NCBI RefSeq assembly: GCF_902364355.1
Contig: NZ_CABJDK010000001.1
Location: forward strand, 244,264 to 308,263
Reading direction: 5' to 3'
DNA: 64,000 nucleotides
Source of the DNA: Collinsella aerofaciens
GTDB taxonomy: Bacteria > Actinomycetota > Coriobacteriia > Coriobacteriales > Coriobacteriaceae
The notes below the pieces were generated by a model, which was not told the origin of the DNA, made no database searches, and was given only the letters and a program-made list of their open reading frames with translations. Both the position numbers and the translations under genes were made by a program. Of this stretch, positions 16,868-26,251 are shown one piece after another (the stretch's first letter is position 1; each line of letters opens with the position of its first letter).

Positions 16868-19075
16868 ATGGGTCCTCGCCAACGACAGGGACGCAGCCGT
16901 TCAAAGACGCATGCTCTGCCCATAATCCTGCTCTCGTTTTTGGGCTTTCTGCTGATTGCGGGCGTGGCATTTGGCATCGGCATGGTCGGCAACGTCAACC
17001 GCTGGCTGTCCGATCTGCCCGACTACACCGACGCCAACGCGTATCTGGTGAGCGAGCCCACCGAGATCGTCGACTGCAACGGCAACAAGATCGCGAGCTT
17101 CTACACGCAAAACCGCAAGTCTATCACCAAGGACGAGGTCTCCCCCTACGTGCTGCAGGGCACCGTTGACGTCGAGGACGAGCGCTTCTACGAGCACGGC
17201 GGTATCGACCTGTGGGGTATCGCGCGTGCTGCGGTGGCAACCCTCGGTGGCGGGCACGAAGGCGCCTCGACTATCACCCAGCAGCTTGTGCGCAACACCA
17301 TCCTGCAGGAGGAGCAGTTCGACTCGACCATTGAGCGTAAGGTGCGCGAGGCCTACATCGCCATCAAGATGGAGGACATGTACTCCAAAGACGAGATCCT
17401 CATGATGTACCTCAACACCATCTACTACGGCCATGGAGCATATGGCATCGAGGCCGCCGCCGAGACCTATCTGTCCAAGACCGCCGCCGACCTCAGCCTG
17501 AGCGAGGCCGCGCTGCTCATCGGCCTTCCCAACTCGCCCTCGCAGTACGACCCCACGGTTAATCCCGACCTGGCGCTGTCCCGCCGCAACAAGGTTCTGG
17601 ACAACATGCTGCGTCTGGGCCACATCACGCAGGAAGAGCACGATGCCGCACAGGCTGAGCCCATCACGCTTAACGTGACCGAGATTTCGGGCAGTGGCGT
17701 CGATGTGTACTCTCAACCCTACTTTGTCTCCTACGTAAAGCAGCTGCTTGAGCAGGAGTTCTCCACCGACGTGCTCTTTAAGGGCGGTCTGACCGTCAAG
17801 ACCACCATCGACCCCACCATGCAGCAGGTTGCCGAGGAGGCTGTGCGCTCGCAGCTCGACACGCTTTCTCTCGACGGCCTGGACATGGGCATGGTCGTCG
17901 TTGACCCCAAGACTGGCTACATCAAGTGCATGGTGGGCGGCTACGACTATAACGCCGACGAGAATCACGTGAACCACGCTACGGCAAAGCGCCCCGTGGG
18001 CTCCACGTTTAAGGCCTTTACGCTGGCAACCGCCATCCAAAACGGTATGAACCCCAACGTTACCCTCAACTGCAACTCGCCTCTTACAGCCAAGGGCACC
18101 ACGACCAAGGTGCAAAACTATGCCAACCAGAGCTATGGCAACATCACGCTTAAGCAGGCAACGGCATACTCATCCAACACCGGCTACATTCAGGTGGCAG
18201 AAGCCATCGGCAACAACAAGATCATGTCGCTCGTCAAAAAGCTCGGCATCGATCCCGCCAAGGACAATATCGAGGACGTTCCCGTCATGACGCTCGGCAC
18301 CGGGTCCATCTCGCCGCTCGAGATGGCATCGGCCTACGCCACTTTTGCCAACGGCGGCCATTATCGCCAGCCGATCGCCATCACCGAGATCGACTCGCGC
18401 ACCGGCTCGGTGCTGTACCAGCACACCGACAATCCCACGCAGGTGCTCACCGAAGGCGAGGCTGCCGCGGTTACCGACGTTCTATCCGGCGTCATGCAGG
18501 GCAGCGGCACGGGTGCCGCCGGCGCGCTGAGCGTCAACCAGCCCTATGCCGGCAAGACGGGCACCACTGACAACACCACCAACCTGTGGTTCTGCGGCTA
18601 CACGCCGCAACTGGCATGCGCCCTGTGGACCGGTTATTCCGCAGGCGAGATTCCCATCCAAAAGTACGGTACGGACCTGCTGGGCGACAGCACCAACCTG
18701 CCCGTCTTTAAGAAGTTCATGAACACGGTTTTGGCCGGAACCGAGCGCGAGGAGTTCCCGACCGGAACGGCCCCCACGTACAAGAACAATAACGTCTGGA
18801 AGTTCTACGGCACAAACAACAAAAAAGAAGACGAAGAGGAAAAAGACGAGGAAAAGGAAGAGGAAAAGGAAAAGGAAGAGACCACCACGACGACAACCAC
18901 GACCACTGAAACCCCGGGCGGCAACACCACCGGCGATAGCGGTACGACAGGTGGCGACGGTGGCACAGGTGGCGACGGTGGCACAGGTGGCGACGGCGGC
19001 ACGGGCGGCGACGGTGGCACGCCGACGCCTACCCCCGATCCTACGCCCACGCCTGACCCCTCTACGGGCCAGTAA
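16868..19075 (+). CDS. Class A penicillin-binding protein (PBP1a-type)
   Basis: About 735 residues, a bifunctional peptidoglycan synthase. A cytoplasmic basic tail is followed by one helix (about 20-42), then a GT51 glycosyltransferase domain with VEDERFYEHGGID and GASTITQQLVRN. The transpeptidase domain has the catalytic Ser in GSTFKAF, the SSN motif in YSSNTG and KTGT in AGKTGTTDN. The C-terminus is a low-complexity tail: Glu/Lys-rich, then Thr-rich, then four GGDGGT repeats, then TPTPDP repeats. ATG at 16868 is chosen because GGAGG lies seven bases upstream; the frame is open further upstream without a ribosome site. A terminator follows. Confidence 0.93.
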   Translation: MGPRQRQGRSRSKTHALPIILLSFLGFLLIAGVAFGIGMVGNVNRWLSDLPDYTDANAYLVSEPTEIVDCNGNKIASFYTQNRKSITKDEVSPYVLQGTVDVEDERFYEHGGIDLWGIARAAVATLGGGHEGASTITQQLVRNTILQEEQFDSTIERKVREAYIAIKMEDMYSKDEILMMYLNTIYYGHGAYGIEAAAETYLSKTAADLSLSEAALLIGLPNSPSQYDPTVNPDLALSRRNKVLDNMLRLGHITQEEHDAAQAEPITLNVTEISGSGVDVYSQPYFVSYVKQLLEQEFSTDVLFKGGLTVKTTIDPTMQQVAEEAVRSQLDTLSLDGLDMGMVVVDPKTGYIKCMVGGYDYNADENHVNHATAKRPVGSTFKAFTLATAIQNGMNPNVTLNCNSPLTAKGTTTKVQNYANQSYGNITLKQATAYSSNTGYIQVAEAIGNNKIMSLVKKLGIDPAKDNIEDVPVMTLGTGSISPLEMASAYATFANGGHYRQPIAITEIDSRTGSVLYQHTDNPTQVLTEGEAAAVTDVLSGVMQGSGTGAAGALSVNQPYAGKTGTTDNTTNLWFCGYTPQLACALWTGYSAGEIPIQKYGTDLLGDSTNLPVFKKFMNTVLAGTEREEFPTGTAPTYKNNNVWKFYGTNNKKEDEEEKDEEKEEEKEKEETTTTTTTTTETPGGNTTGDSGTTGGDGGTGGDGGTGGDGGTGGDGGTPTPTPDPTPTPDPSTGQ
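18950..19021 (+). repeat. 18-base tandem repeat coding GGDGGT, four copies
   Basis: Four near-identical 18-base units in the 3' end of the PBP gene encode Gly-Gly-Asp-Gly-Gly-Thr repeats. The units differ by few third-position changes, as expected for a slippage-prone tract. Confidence 0.8.
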
Positions 19076-19100
19076 GCGCACAGGACGACTGACACCAAGG

Positions 19101-19143
19101 CGCCCGAGCAGCACGTACGCTGCTCGGGCGTTTCTTTATTTCG
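19101..19143 (+). terminator. Terminator after the PBP gene
   Basis: Twelve-base perfect stem CGCCCGAGCAGC/GCTGCTCGGGCG (19101-19112 with 19119-19130), followed by TTTCTTTATTT. Confidence 0.93.
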
Positions 19144-19209
19144 GCAGATGCCATAAGATGCCACGACGGCCCCGGCTGCAAGACCGATAGGGCAACAGGC
19201 GACGGCATG

Positions 19210-19239
19210 CAAAAAGGGCGCTGACCTTCGTCAACGCCC
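19210..19239 (-). terminator. Terminator after argR
   Basis: Minus-strand stem GGGCGTTGAC/GGTCAGCGCCC (one G-U style irregularity) followed by TTTTTG, about 50 bases past the argR stop. Confidence 0.85.
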
Positions 19240-19290
19240 TCGGCAATTACCTATAGCAACAATCGACGCAGCAGCGGCGCCGTGCATCCC

Positions 19291-19728
19291 CTACTTATGA
19301 GAGTTACTCAGCTTGTTGATGAGCGCCTCAAGACGCTCGCCGTCCTCGGCCGTCTGCGCAATGACCAAAATCGTGTCGTTGCCGGCAAGCGAGCCGAGCA
19401 CGTCGGGCAGCTCCGCAGCATCGACAGCTGCGGCAATACCAGAAGCCGTACCGGGCTGCGCCTTGATCATAACCAGATTATCGGTGCGCAGCACGCCGGT
19501 AACCAACTCGGAAACCATGCGCTGCAGATGCAGGTCCTCGGCAAGGACATAGATGCCCTCGGGGAGCTTACGCAGTCCCATGTCCGCGATATCGCGCGAA
19601 ACGGTCGCCTGCGTGCAATCGAAACCCATGGCGCGAAGCTCGTCTACCAAAACGCGCTGCGTACGTACGTCCTTATTGCGAACAATATCTCTGATGGCAT
19701 CCTGGCGCCCATTGCGTTTTTTGGCCAT
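19291..19728 (-). CDS. argR: Arginine repressor ArgR
   Basis: 145 residues. An N-terminal winged helix (about 1-70) carries the family signature TQATVSRDIADMGLRKLP. The C-terminal hexamerisation and arginine-binding domain contains GTASGIAAAVDAAELPDVLGSLAGNDTI, including the Asp residues that contact arginine. ATG at 19728 is selected because GTGAGG lies six bases upstream; an earlier start at 19761 would overlap a palindromic operator. No arginine biosynthesis gene is nearby. It probably also controls itself through the palindrome at 19759-19775. It is followed by its own terminator. Confidence 0.95.
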   Translation of the reverse strand: MAKKRNGRQDAIRDIVRNKDVRTQRVLVDELRAMGFDCTQATVSRDIADMGLRKLPEGIYVLAEDLHLQRMVSELVTGVLRTDNLVMIKAQPGTASGIAAAVDAAELPDVLGSLAGNDTILVIAQTAEDGERLEALINKLSNSHK

Positions 19729-19758
19729 ACAAAACCTCACTCCAAAAGATGGCGGAGA

Positions 19759-19775
19759 CAATCACTTAGTGATTG
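19759..19775. promoter_or_regulatory. 17-base perfect palindrome upstream of argR
   Basis: CAATCACT-T-AGTGATTG is centred about 39 bases upstream of the argR start. It is a good candidate for an autoregulatory operator. It does not match the classical ARG box closely. A second inverted repeat, CGAAACAA/TTGTTTCG (19822-19829 with 19842-19849), lies further upstream. Confidence 0.5.
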
Positions 19776-19860
19776 AATAGTTTAGCGCTATTTGAGGGTT
19801 TTAGTGAATAAGAACGCATTTCGAAACAATTCTATGCAAGTTTGTTTCGTAATGAGCCGT

Positions 19861-20910
19861 TTAGGCGGTTTTTGCGCCCGTCCGGTTAAGAAAAGCTGCC
19901 AGATGCGTACACATCACGCAGCGCGCGGGCTTAGCGCTGGCGATCGGCCCAAACAACAGGCCCAGTCCCCGATGGTTGTCCTTGAGCGCGGCGACCATCT
20001 GACGGGTTCGAGGCGCCTCGAGCATATCACGCATGCGGGCGGAACGCTCGATTGACGACACTCCATGCGGGCTCAGACACAAATTCTCGATGCAGGCGAC
20101 CAGTCCGGCAAAGTAGAACTTTTGGCTTGCCAGCTTGAGCCGACCACCGCTATCTGCTTCCGAGAGTGAGTCCGCAAGCTCGTCGAGCGCCCGGGTGTCA
20201 TCGGATACCTTGGCATACATGGTGGGATCAAAGGCATCTGTAAGCTTAGGCGCCGCCGCGTGGAAACAAGCGTCGCCGCATCCGGAGACGCGCTGTGCCT
20301 GCGAGAGCGCGCACGCCATAAACCCAACCGTGCGAAACGTCTTATCGCACAAAAGACATGCCTCAAACAGTGGACGGCTGTACATCACGCCAGAGACTTG
20401 AGCAACCAAGCCGCCTAAAATCAACTGAGGCAGCCCGGCCACCATCGAAGACTTGTCTTCAATGACAATAGAGGCAGCATCCAAGACACGCGAATGGCGC
20501 TCTCGATGTGCATCATAGCGGTCGAGCGACACCGTGGGGAACACTATGTCTGCCGCAGTATCGCACGCGATATCGACCATCTTGGAAAGGGACTGCGGAG
20601 CAAACCACTCATCGGCGTTCATGGCGATGATTTGAGAGCCGCGCGAGGCATCAAAACCGGCACGAAGACAAGCGCCGCGCTTCGCGTCCTCGACGTCAAT
20701 CAAATCAATATGGATGTCCCTGTCGGCAGCAACTTGAAGCGAATGGCGCACACCGGGCGCAGCATCGCGGCAGACAACGACAATCTGCAAATCATAGAGG
20801 TCTTGGTTCTGGATACTCTCGAGCGCACGCATCGCATAGCTGGGCGAACCTTCTACCACAAGGATCACCGAAAGTCGCGGATGCGAACAACGTCGAACCA
20901 AGTTTTCCAT
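19861..20910 (-). CDS. Glycosyltransferase family 2-like protein
   Basis: 349 residues. The N-terminal ~200 residues follow the GT-A/GT2 pattern: LSVILVVEGSPSYAMRALESIQNQ, IVVVCRDA, ACLRAGFDASRGSQIIAMNADEWF. The last segment stands in the position of the nucleotide-sugar-binding DxD region (here NADEW). The C-terminal part (about 210-349) is not recognised. The ATG at 20910 directly abuts GAGAGG, so a TTG start at 20901 may be used instead. It sits alone between argR and truA with gaps on both sides. Acceptor and sugar are unknown; the catalytic motif is weak, so it could be a non-enzymatic member. Confidence 0.7.
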   Translation of the reverse strand: MENLVRRCSHPRLSVILVVEGSPSYAMRALESIQNQDLYDLQIVVVCRDAAPGVRHSLQVAADRDIHIDLIDVEDAKRGACLRAGFDASRGSQIIAMNADEWFAPQSLSKMVDIACDTAADIVFPTVSLDRYDAHRERHSRVLDAASIVIEDKSSMVAGLPQLILGGLVAQVSGVMYSRPLFEACLLCDKTFRTVGFMACALSQAQRVSGCGDACFHAAAPKLTDAFDPTMYAKVSDDTRALDELADSLSEADSGGRLKLASQKFYFAGLVACIENLCLSPHGVSSIERSARMRDMLEAPRTRQMVAALKDNHRGLGLLFGPIASAKPARCVMCTHLAAFLNRTGAKTA

Positions 20911-21062
20911 CCTCTCGATAGCACCAAATCAAACTGTCGTTCATGGTACACCCGAGCTATAAAAGCAACGAGCCGCCTAACATGTTGCACGCCAAGAACA
21001 GATGTTGCACACGCGCAGCTCACACATAGTATGCGCAAGGCACAGACGCGCCGAGCACTCCC

Positions 21063-21887
21063 CTAGTCGAGAACGACAAGCTCGTCGGGGCCGTAATCCA
21101 CACCCATAAACGTAAGGCCGCAGGCAGGCGCCGTGGGACCCGCAGCGGTTCGGTCACGGGCGTCAATAACCTCGCGCATCCACTGGGGATCGCGACGATG
21201 CATGCCAATCTCCACGAGCGTTCCTACAATGGTACGCACCATCGAGTGCAAAAACGCATTGCCCTCGATAGTGAAGGTCAGGATATCCTCGCCAAAAGCG
21301 ACCTCGTGGCCAAACTCCGCACGCATCACGCAGCGGTGCGTGGGCTTGCCCACAGCAGAGGCAACCTTGCAAAAGCTCTTAAAGTCCTGCTCGCCCAAAA
21401 GCGCAGGGCAGGCGGCCGCCATCGCATCGACGTCGAGGGGATAGCGATGCCACCACACCGCACCGCGCGAGAGCACGGGGCGCGCATCGCGATCGGCAAT
21501 ACGGTACGTATACGTACGGGACCGCGCGTCAAAGCGGGCAGAAAAGCCCCTACGGGCCTTGTAGACCTCGTTTATGGCGATATCTTTGGGCAGGAGGGCA
21601 TCCATAGCCCTCAGCCACCTACGGCGCGTCAGAGCAAGCTCAGCGTCCGTTACGGGCACGCTAATGTACTGGGCCACCGCATGCACGCCGGCATCGGTAC
21701 GACCCGCACACGTCAGATCGATCGGGCGGCGCAGCAGCGTCTCGATAGCGCGGCGCAACTCGCCCGCAACGGTCGTCTGGCCCGGCTGCTCGGCAAATCC
21801 GCTATAGGACGAGCCATCATAGGCAACACAGAATACAAGCGTGGCATCGAGCTCAGGAATCGAATTGAAATCAGACGGCGCGGTCAT
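21063..21887 (-). CDS. truA: tRNA pseudouridine(38-40) synthase TruA
   Basis: 274 residues. It isomerises uridines 38-40 in the tRNA anticodon arm. The catalytic Asp is in CAGRTDAGVHAVAQ near residue 60. Other family segments are YDGSSYSGFAEQPGQTTV and the C-terminal NAFLHSMVRTIVGTLVEIG. ATG at 21887 is preferred over an upstream TTG because GGGAG lies five bases before it. It is downstream of the ribosomal operon on the same strand, but a strong terminator (21923-21953) lies between, so it is likely transcribed separately or by read-through. Confidence 0.95.
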   Translation of the reverse strand: MTAPSDFNSIPELDATLVFCVAYDGSSYSGFAEQPGQTTVAGELRRAIETLLRRPIDLTCAGRTDAGVHAVAQYISVPVTDAELALTRRRWLRAMDALLPKDIAINEVYKARRGFSARFDARSRTYTYRIADRDARPVLSRGAVWWHRYPLDVDAMAAACPALLGEQDFKSFCKVASAVGKPTHRCVMRAEFGHEVAFGEDILTFTIEGNAFLHSMVRTIVGTLVEIGMHRRDPQWMREVIDARDRTAAGPTAPACGLTFMGVDYGPDELVVLD

Positions 21888-21922
21888 GGGCGCTCCCAAC
21901 AAACAAGCAACGGTATCGCGAC

Positions 21923-21953
21923 AAAAAAAGAGGGGTACGCGAACGTACCCCTC
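21923..21953 (-). terminator. Terminator of the spc/alpha ribosomal operon
   Basis: Minus-strand perfect ten-base stem GAGGGGTACG/CGTACCCCTC with a four-base loop, followed by seven T residues, 27 bases after the rplQ stop. Confidence 0.95.
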
Positions 21954-21979
21954 GAATATAGCCTATGCAGACGGATTGT

Positions 21980-22447
21980 CTACTCAGCGGTCTCCTCAGC
22001 AGGAGCCTCCTCGACGGCCTCGACCTTCTTGGGAGCAGCGGCCTTCTTGGGGGCCGGAGCAGCCTTCTTGGCCTTAGGCGTGCAAGGCTCGGTGACGAGC
22101 TCCATGATAACGATGGGAGCGTTGTCGCCCTTACGGTTACCGAGCTTCATGATGCGGGTGTAACCGCCGTTGCGGTCCTGCCACATGCCCTGAGCAGCCT
22201 TGTCGAAGATCTCGGCAACGAGCTGCTTATCGCCGAGCTTGGCGATAGCCAGACGACGAGAGTGCAGGTCGCCCTTCTTGGCCCAGGTGATGATCGGATC
22301 GACGACCGAACGCAGCGCCTTAGCGCGGGTCTCGGTGGTCTTGATGCGGTCGTTCTCGAAGAGGGCCTTAGCAAGGCTCTTCTTCATGGCCTTGGTGTGG
22401 CTCGCATCGGTGCCGAGCTTCAGGCCCTTCTTAACGTTGTGACGCAT
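21980..22447 (-). CDS. rplQ: 50S ribosomal protein L17
   Basis: 155 residues. The N-terminal 115 residues are standard L17 (MRHNVKKGLKLGTDASHTKAM; FENDRIKTTETRAKALR). A C-terminal Ala/Lys/Pro/Glu-rich extension of about 40 residues ends EEAPAEETAE; such tails are common in actinobacterial L17. It lies 30 bases downstream of rpoA and is the last gene of the operon, followed by a strong terminator. Confidence 0.97.
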   Translation of the reverse strand: MRHNVKKGLKLGTDASHTKAMKKSLAKALFENDRIKTTETRAKALRSVVDPIITWAKKGDLHSRRLAIAKLGDKQLVAEIFDKAAQGMWQDRNGGYTRIMKLGNRKGDNAPIVIMELVTEPCTPKAKKAAPAPKKAAAPKKVEAVEEAPAEETAE

Positions 22448-22477
22448 GGTCTAGTTTCTCCTCAAATATGCGAAGCA

Positions 22478-23419
22478 TTAAGCCTTCAGGCTCAGGCCCA
22501 TGGACTCAAGCTTGTCCTTCACTTCCTCGATCGACTTAACACCGAAGTTACGGATGTTGAGCAGATCGTTCTCCGAGAACTCAACGAGTTGACGGACCGA
22601 GTGAATGCTGGCGCGCTTAAGGCAGTTGTAGGAACGGACGGAAAGGTCCAGATCCTCGATCTGCTTGTCCAGCTCGGCGTTGTCGTTGGTGACCTCGGGA
22701 GCGAAGATCGAAGCCTCCTCCTCGACCTCGGGGGTCTCGGCAAGGTTCATAAAGGCGGCCATATGCTGGTTGATGATATTGGCAGCCTGGACCACGGCGT
22801 CGCGCGGGGCGATGGAGCCGTTGGTCTCGATCTCGAGGACAAGGCGGTCGTAGTCGGTGTGCTGACCGACACGGCAAGCCTCAACGAGCTTGGCGCAACG
22901 GGAAACCGGCGAGTACAGCGAGTCGACGTGGATCACACCGATGGGATCGTTGTCGCGCTTGTTAGCCTCGCCAGAGACATAGCCGCGGCCATAGCCGATG
23001 CGCATGCTCATGGTGAGATGGCCACCCTCGGTAAGCGTAGCGATGTGCTGCTCGGGGTTGACCAGCTCAAACTCGGACGGAATAAAGAAGTCCGCACCGG
23101 TGACCTCGCAGGGGCCGTCAACAGAAATGGTGGCGGTCGCCTCGTCGGTCGTGCCGAGAGCCCTGAAGACAAGACCCTTGACATTCAGGACGATGTCGGT
23201 GACATCCTCGACCATGTTAGGGATGGTCATGAACTCGTGCTGTGCACCATCGATCTGAATAGCCTCGACGGCGGCACCCTCGAGCGAGGACAGAAGTACG
23301 CGACGAAGGGAGTTACCCAGCGTATCGCCGTAGCCACGCTCGAGCGGCTCGACGGAGACACGAGCAGACGTCTCGTTGATCTCTTCGACCTGAACCTGAG
23401 GCCTAATGAATTCTGACAT
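22478..23419 (-). CDS. rpoA: RNA polymerase alpha subunit
   Basis: 313 residues. The N-terminal assembly domain (about 1-230) includes ERGYGDTLGNSLRRVLLSSLEGAAV, the site of contact with beta subunits. A linker leads to the C-terminal domain (about 245-313) with LDLSVRSYNCLKRASIHSV and IRNFGVKSIEEVKDKL, which binds UP-element DNA and activators. The gene follows rpsD and precedes rplQ, the standard alpha-operon order. The start is preceded by GGAGG. Confidence 0.98.
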   Translation of the reverse strand: MSEFIRPQVQVEEINETSARVSVEPLERGYGDTLGNSLRRVLLSSLEGAAVEAIQIDGAQHEFMTIPNMVEDVTDIVLNVKGLVFRALGTTDEATATISVDGPCEVTGADFFIPSEFELVNPEQHIATLTEGGHLTMSMRIGYGRGYVSGEANKRDNDPIGVIHVDSLYSPVSRCAKLVEACRVGQHTDYDRLVLEIETNGSIAPRDAVVQAANIINQHMAAFMNLAETPEVEEEASIFAPEVTNDNAELDKQIEDLDLSVRSYNCLKRASIHSVRQLVEFSENDLLNIRNFGVKSIEEVKDKLESMGLSLKA

Positions 23420-23451
23420 GTATTACCTCCAGCCTCAGCAGCCCGGATGGA

Positions 23452-24048
23452 CTACTTAGAGTAGAGCTCGACGATGAGCTGCTCGTTGATATCACCGCTG
23501 ATCTGCTCACGCGTCGGCAGAGCGAGCACGTTACCAGACAGCTTCTCGATATCGACCTCGAGCCAGCCAGGGACCTCAAAGCGCTCGGAGGAAATCAGAG
23601 CCTCCTTGATGGGGAGGAGGTCACGGAACTTCTCGCCGACAGCGACGACGTCGCCGGCCTTGACGCGGTAGGACGGGATGTCCACGCGCTTGCCGTTCAC
23701 GGTGAAGTGACCGTGACGGACGGACTGACGAGCCTCTTTGCGGGTGCGGGCGAAGCCAAGACGGAAGACGACGTTGTCGAGGCGAGACTCAAGGATGATC
23801 ATGAGGTTCTCACCGGTGACGCCGTTCATCTTGCGGGCCTTGTTGAAGTACCCGTGGAACTGCTTCTCCAGAACGCCATAGATGAACTTGACCTTCTGCT
23901 TCTCGCGCAGCTGCATGCCGTACTCAGATTCCTTGCGACGGCGCTTGGGCTGACGGATAGATTCCTTCTTGCTGCTGTAACCGAGCTCAGCGGGATCGAT
24001 CCCGAGCTGACGGCAGCGCTTAAGAACAGGAGTCCTGTCGATTGCCAT
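23452..24048 (-). CDS. rpsD: 30S ribosomal protein S4
   Basis: 198 residues. It is a primary 16S rRNA binder and, in some bacteria, an alpha-operon repressor. The S4 RNA-binding domain (about 90-150) contains RLDNVVFRLGFARTRKEARQSVRHGHFTVNG. The short N-terminal arm lacks the four-cysteine zinc site seen in some S4 proteins. Standard neighbours are rpsK upstream and rpoA downstream. Confidence 0.98.
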   Translation of the reverse strand: MAIDRTPVLKRCRQLGIDPAELGYSSKKESIRQPKRRRKESEYGMQLREKQKVKFIYGVLEKQFHGYFNKARKMNGVTGENLMIILESRLDNVVFRLGFARTRKEARQSVRHGHFTVNGKRVDIPSYRVKAGDVVAVGEKFRDLLPIKEALISSERFEVPGWLEVDIEKLSGNVLALPTREQISGDINEQLIVELYSK

Positions 24049-24067
24049 ATTGATACGATCCTTTCAG

Positions 24068-24472
24068 TTACACGCGGCGACGCTTCTTGGGGCGGCAGCC
24101 GTTGTGCGGAATGGGGGTCTTGTCCTGGATGCTCGAGACCTCGAGGCCAGCAGCCTGGAGGGAGCGAATGGCGGTCTCACGACCGGAGCCGGGGCCCTTG
24201 ACGAAGACGGAAACCTTCTTCATACCGTGCTCCATGGCCTGCTTGGCAGCAGCCTCGGCAGCCATCTGGGCAGCGAACGGCGTGGACTTACGGGAGCCCT
24301 TGAAGCCCACCTGGCCAGCCGACTTCCAGGAAATGACGTTGCCCTGGGGATCGGTGATCGAAACGATCGTGTTGTTGAACGTAGAACGAATGTGAGCCTG
24401 GCCCACGGAAATGTTCTTACGGTCCGCGCGCTTCAGACGGGCAGCGCGAACGTTCTTCTTAGCAGTAGCCAT
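24068..24472 (-). CDS. rpsK: 30S ribosomal protein S11
   Basis: 134 residues of the uS11 family. It contains [33 protein letters not shown] and the C-terminal [15 protein letters not shown], which contacts mRNA and the platform. It lies between rpsM (14-base gap) and rpsD (19-base gap). Confidence 0.98.
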   Translation of the reverse strand: MATAKKNVRAARLKRADRKNISVGQAHIRSTFNNTIVSITDPQGNVISWKSAGQVGFKGSRKSTPFAAQMAAEAAAKQAMEHGMKKVSVFVKGPGSGRETAIRSLQAAGLEVSSIQDKTPIPHNGCRPKKRRRV

Positions 24473-24486
24473 CTATCTAGCGCTCC

Positions 24487-24861
24487 TTATTTCTTCTTCT
24501 TAGCACCGATCTGACGCTTCGGGCCCTTACGGGTACGAGCGTTAGTGTGGGTGCGCTGGCCGCGGACCGGGAGGCCCTTGCGGTGACGAAGGCCGCGGTT
24601 GCAGCCGATGTCCATAAGGCGCTTGACGTTCTGGTTGCGCTCACGGCGGAGGTCGCCCTCAACCATGATCTGGTTCTTATCGATATAATCACGGATGGCG
24701 TTAACCTCATCCTCGGTGAGGTCCTTAACGCGCGTATCCACGTTAACGTTGCACTCGACGCAGATCTTCGTCGCAGTGGTGCGGCCGATGCCGTAAATGT
24801 AGGTCAGACCGATCTCAACGCGCTTCTCACGCGGGAGGTCGACACCATTAATACGGGCCAA
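24487..24861 (-). CDS. rpsM: 30S ribosomal protein S13
   Basis: 124 residues of the uS13 family. It contains [20 protein letters not shown], a helix-two-turn-helix region, and the tail [18 protein letters not shown] that reaches the decoding region. It is preceded by rpmJ with a 14-base gap and followed by rpsK. Confidence 0.98.
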   Translation of the reverse strand: MARINGVDLPREKRVEIGLTYIYGIGRTTATKICVECNVNVDTRVKDLTEDEVNAIRDYIDKNQIMVEGDLRRERNQNVKRLMDIGCNRGLRHRKGLPVRGQRTHTNARTRKGPKRQIGAKKKK

Positions 24862-24875
24862 CGTAGTCTCCTCTC

Positions 24876-24989
24876 TTAACCCTGACGCTGCTTATGACGG
24901 GGGTTCTCGCAAATGACGAGGACCTTGCCATGGCGCCTAATGATTTTGCACTTATCGCACATCTTCTTGACCGAAGGACGTACCTTCAT
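24876..24989 (-). CDS. rpmJ: 50S ribosomal protein L36
   Basis: 37 residues, read directly from the minus strand: it starts [19 protein letters not shown] and ends PRHKQRQG. It has the zinc-binding set CDKC, a third Cys in VICENP and a His in RHK, so it is the zinc-type L36. It is preceded by GAAAGGAAG. The position between infA and rpsM is canonical. The 150-base gap upstream to infA has a possible leader stem (TCCGAC/GTCGGA) but no gene. Confidence 0.97.
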   Translation of the reverse strand: MKVRPSVKKMCDKCKIIRRHGKVLVICENPRHKQRQG

Positions 24990-25139
24990 CGTTCTTCCTT
25001 TCGGTAGCGCTCAAACTACTTCCCTACTATCTACTCGCCCAGCCGCAGGCGTTTAAAACTATGGCTGGTCTTCACACACAATCCGACCGTAGGTTGAGCT
25101 AAGCCTGCAGTCGGAAATGGAGTGCGCGTATGCGTGCCG

Positions 25140-25358
25140 CTATTTGTAGCGATAGGTGATGCGGCCGCGGGTCAGGTCGTACGGGGAAAGCTCCACGACA
25201 ACCCTGTCACCGGGGAGAATACGGATGTAATTCATTCGGATCTTGCCAGAAATGTTGCACAGAACCGAATGACCGTTCTCGAGCTCGACCTTAAACATGG
25301 CATTGGGCAGCGGTTCCTTTACCGTACCCTCGAGCTCAATTGCGTCTTCCTTCTTCAC
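25140..25358 (-). CDS. infA: Translation initiation factor IF-1
   Basis: 72 residues from a GTG start. It is an OB-fold protein that binds the ribosomal A site during initiation. The family core [21 protein letters not shown] and [19 protein letters not shown] is intact. GTG at 25358 gives the standard 72-residue length and the family N-terminus (M)[12 protein letters not shown]; a TTG two codons upstream also exists. A consensus-like promoter lies about 40-70 bases upstream (25398-25426). Confidence 0.97.
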   Translation of the reverse strand: MKKEDAIELEGTVKEPLPNAMFKVELENGHSVLCNISGKIRMNYIRILPGDRVVVELSPYDLTRGRITYRYK

Positions 25359-25397
25359 AAGCAATCATCTTTCTCTAGAAAACGACAGCGATTGAGT

Positions 25398-25426
25398 ATT
25401 CTACAACACGTATGCACGCATCGTAA
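25398..25426 (-). promoter_or_regulatory. Promoter upstream of infA
   Basis: Minus-strand TTACGA (25426-25421), a 17-base spacer and TAGAAT (25403-25398) give a well-spaced sigma-70-type promoter in the infA leader. It would allow the alpha operon to be expressed independently of secY-adk-map. Confidence 0.6.
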
Positions 25427-25462
25427 TAACTTCGTAATGGCTCCACAACTAAGTGGAACTTG

Positions 25463-26251
25463 TTACATTTCTCCGCCTTGGAGCGAACACCAAGCACCTT
25501 GGGCATCCGTGGTGATAATCACCGGACCGTCATTGGTAATGGCGACGGTGTTCTCGTAGTGTGCGGCGGGCAGGTGGTCGTTGGTCGTAACAATCCAACC
25601 GTCGGAGCCCGTGCTCACATGGTTGGAACCCATCGTAACCATCGGCTCGATGGCAATGACCATGCCGGCCTGGAGGCGAACGCCCCTCCCCTTCTTTCCA
25701 TAGTTAGGAACGTTGGGGTCCTCGTGCATCACGCGGCCAATGCCATGGCCCACATAGTCACGAAGCACGCCGTAACCGTGAGACTCGGCGAGGGACTGAA
25801 CGGCGTAACCAACATCCCCGATATGGTTACCGGGAACAGCCTGCTCGATGGCAGCCTTAAGGCAATCGCGCGTGACCTCGCACAGGGCCTTGGCCTCGGG
25901 CGTGGGTGTGCCGACAAAAAACGTCCAAGCGTTATCGCCAACCCAACCGTCGACAACGGCTCCCGTATCGATGGAGATGATATCGCCATCGCGCAGGATC
26001 ATGTCGGGGTTGGGAATACCGTGGACCACGGCATCGTTAATCGATGCGCAAATGGTACCGGGGAACCCGCCGTAACCCTTAAAGGCCGGGGTGCCGCCAT
26101 GCATACGGATAATCTGCTCCGCGAGCTGATCGAGCTCAAAGGTCGAAACACCAGGGCGCACCATGGCTCCAACGTGGCGGAGCGCCATCTTAGATAGCGC
26201 TCCTGCCTTCTTCATCTGCTCGATTTGCGTTGCAGACTTAATCTTGATCAT
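25463..26251 (-). CDS. map: Methionine aminopeptidase, type I
   Basis: 262 residues. It removes the initiator methionine. The metal ligands are visible: Asp in ISIDTGAVVDGWVGDNAW (two Asp), His in YVGHGIGRVMHEDPN, and Glu in VIAIEPM, with a last Glu expected near the C-terminus. It begins with an ATGA overlap at the adk stop, so translation is coupled. secY-adk-map-infA is the canonical order in Gram-positive bacteria. Confidence 0.97.
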   Translation of the reverse strand: MIKIKSATQIEQMKKAGALSKMALRHVGAMVRPGVSTFELDQLAEQIIRMHGGTPAFKGYGGFPGTICASINDAVVHGIPNPDMILRDGDIISIDTGAVVDGWVGDNAWTFFVGTPTPEAKALCEVTRDCLKAAIEQAVPGNHIGDVGYAVQSLAESHGYGVLRDYVGHGIGRVMHEDPNVPNYGKKGRGVRLQAGMVIAIEPMVTMGSNHVSTGSDGWIVTTNDHLPAAHYENTVAITNDGPVIITTDAQGAWCSLQGGEM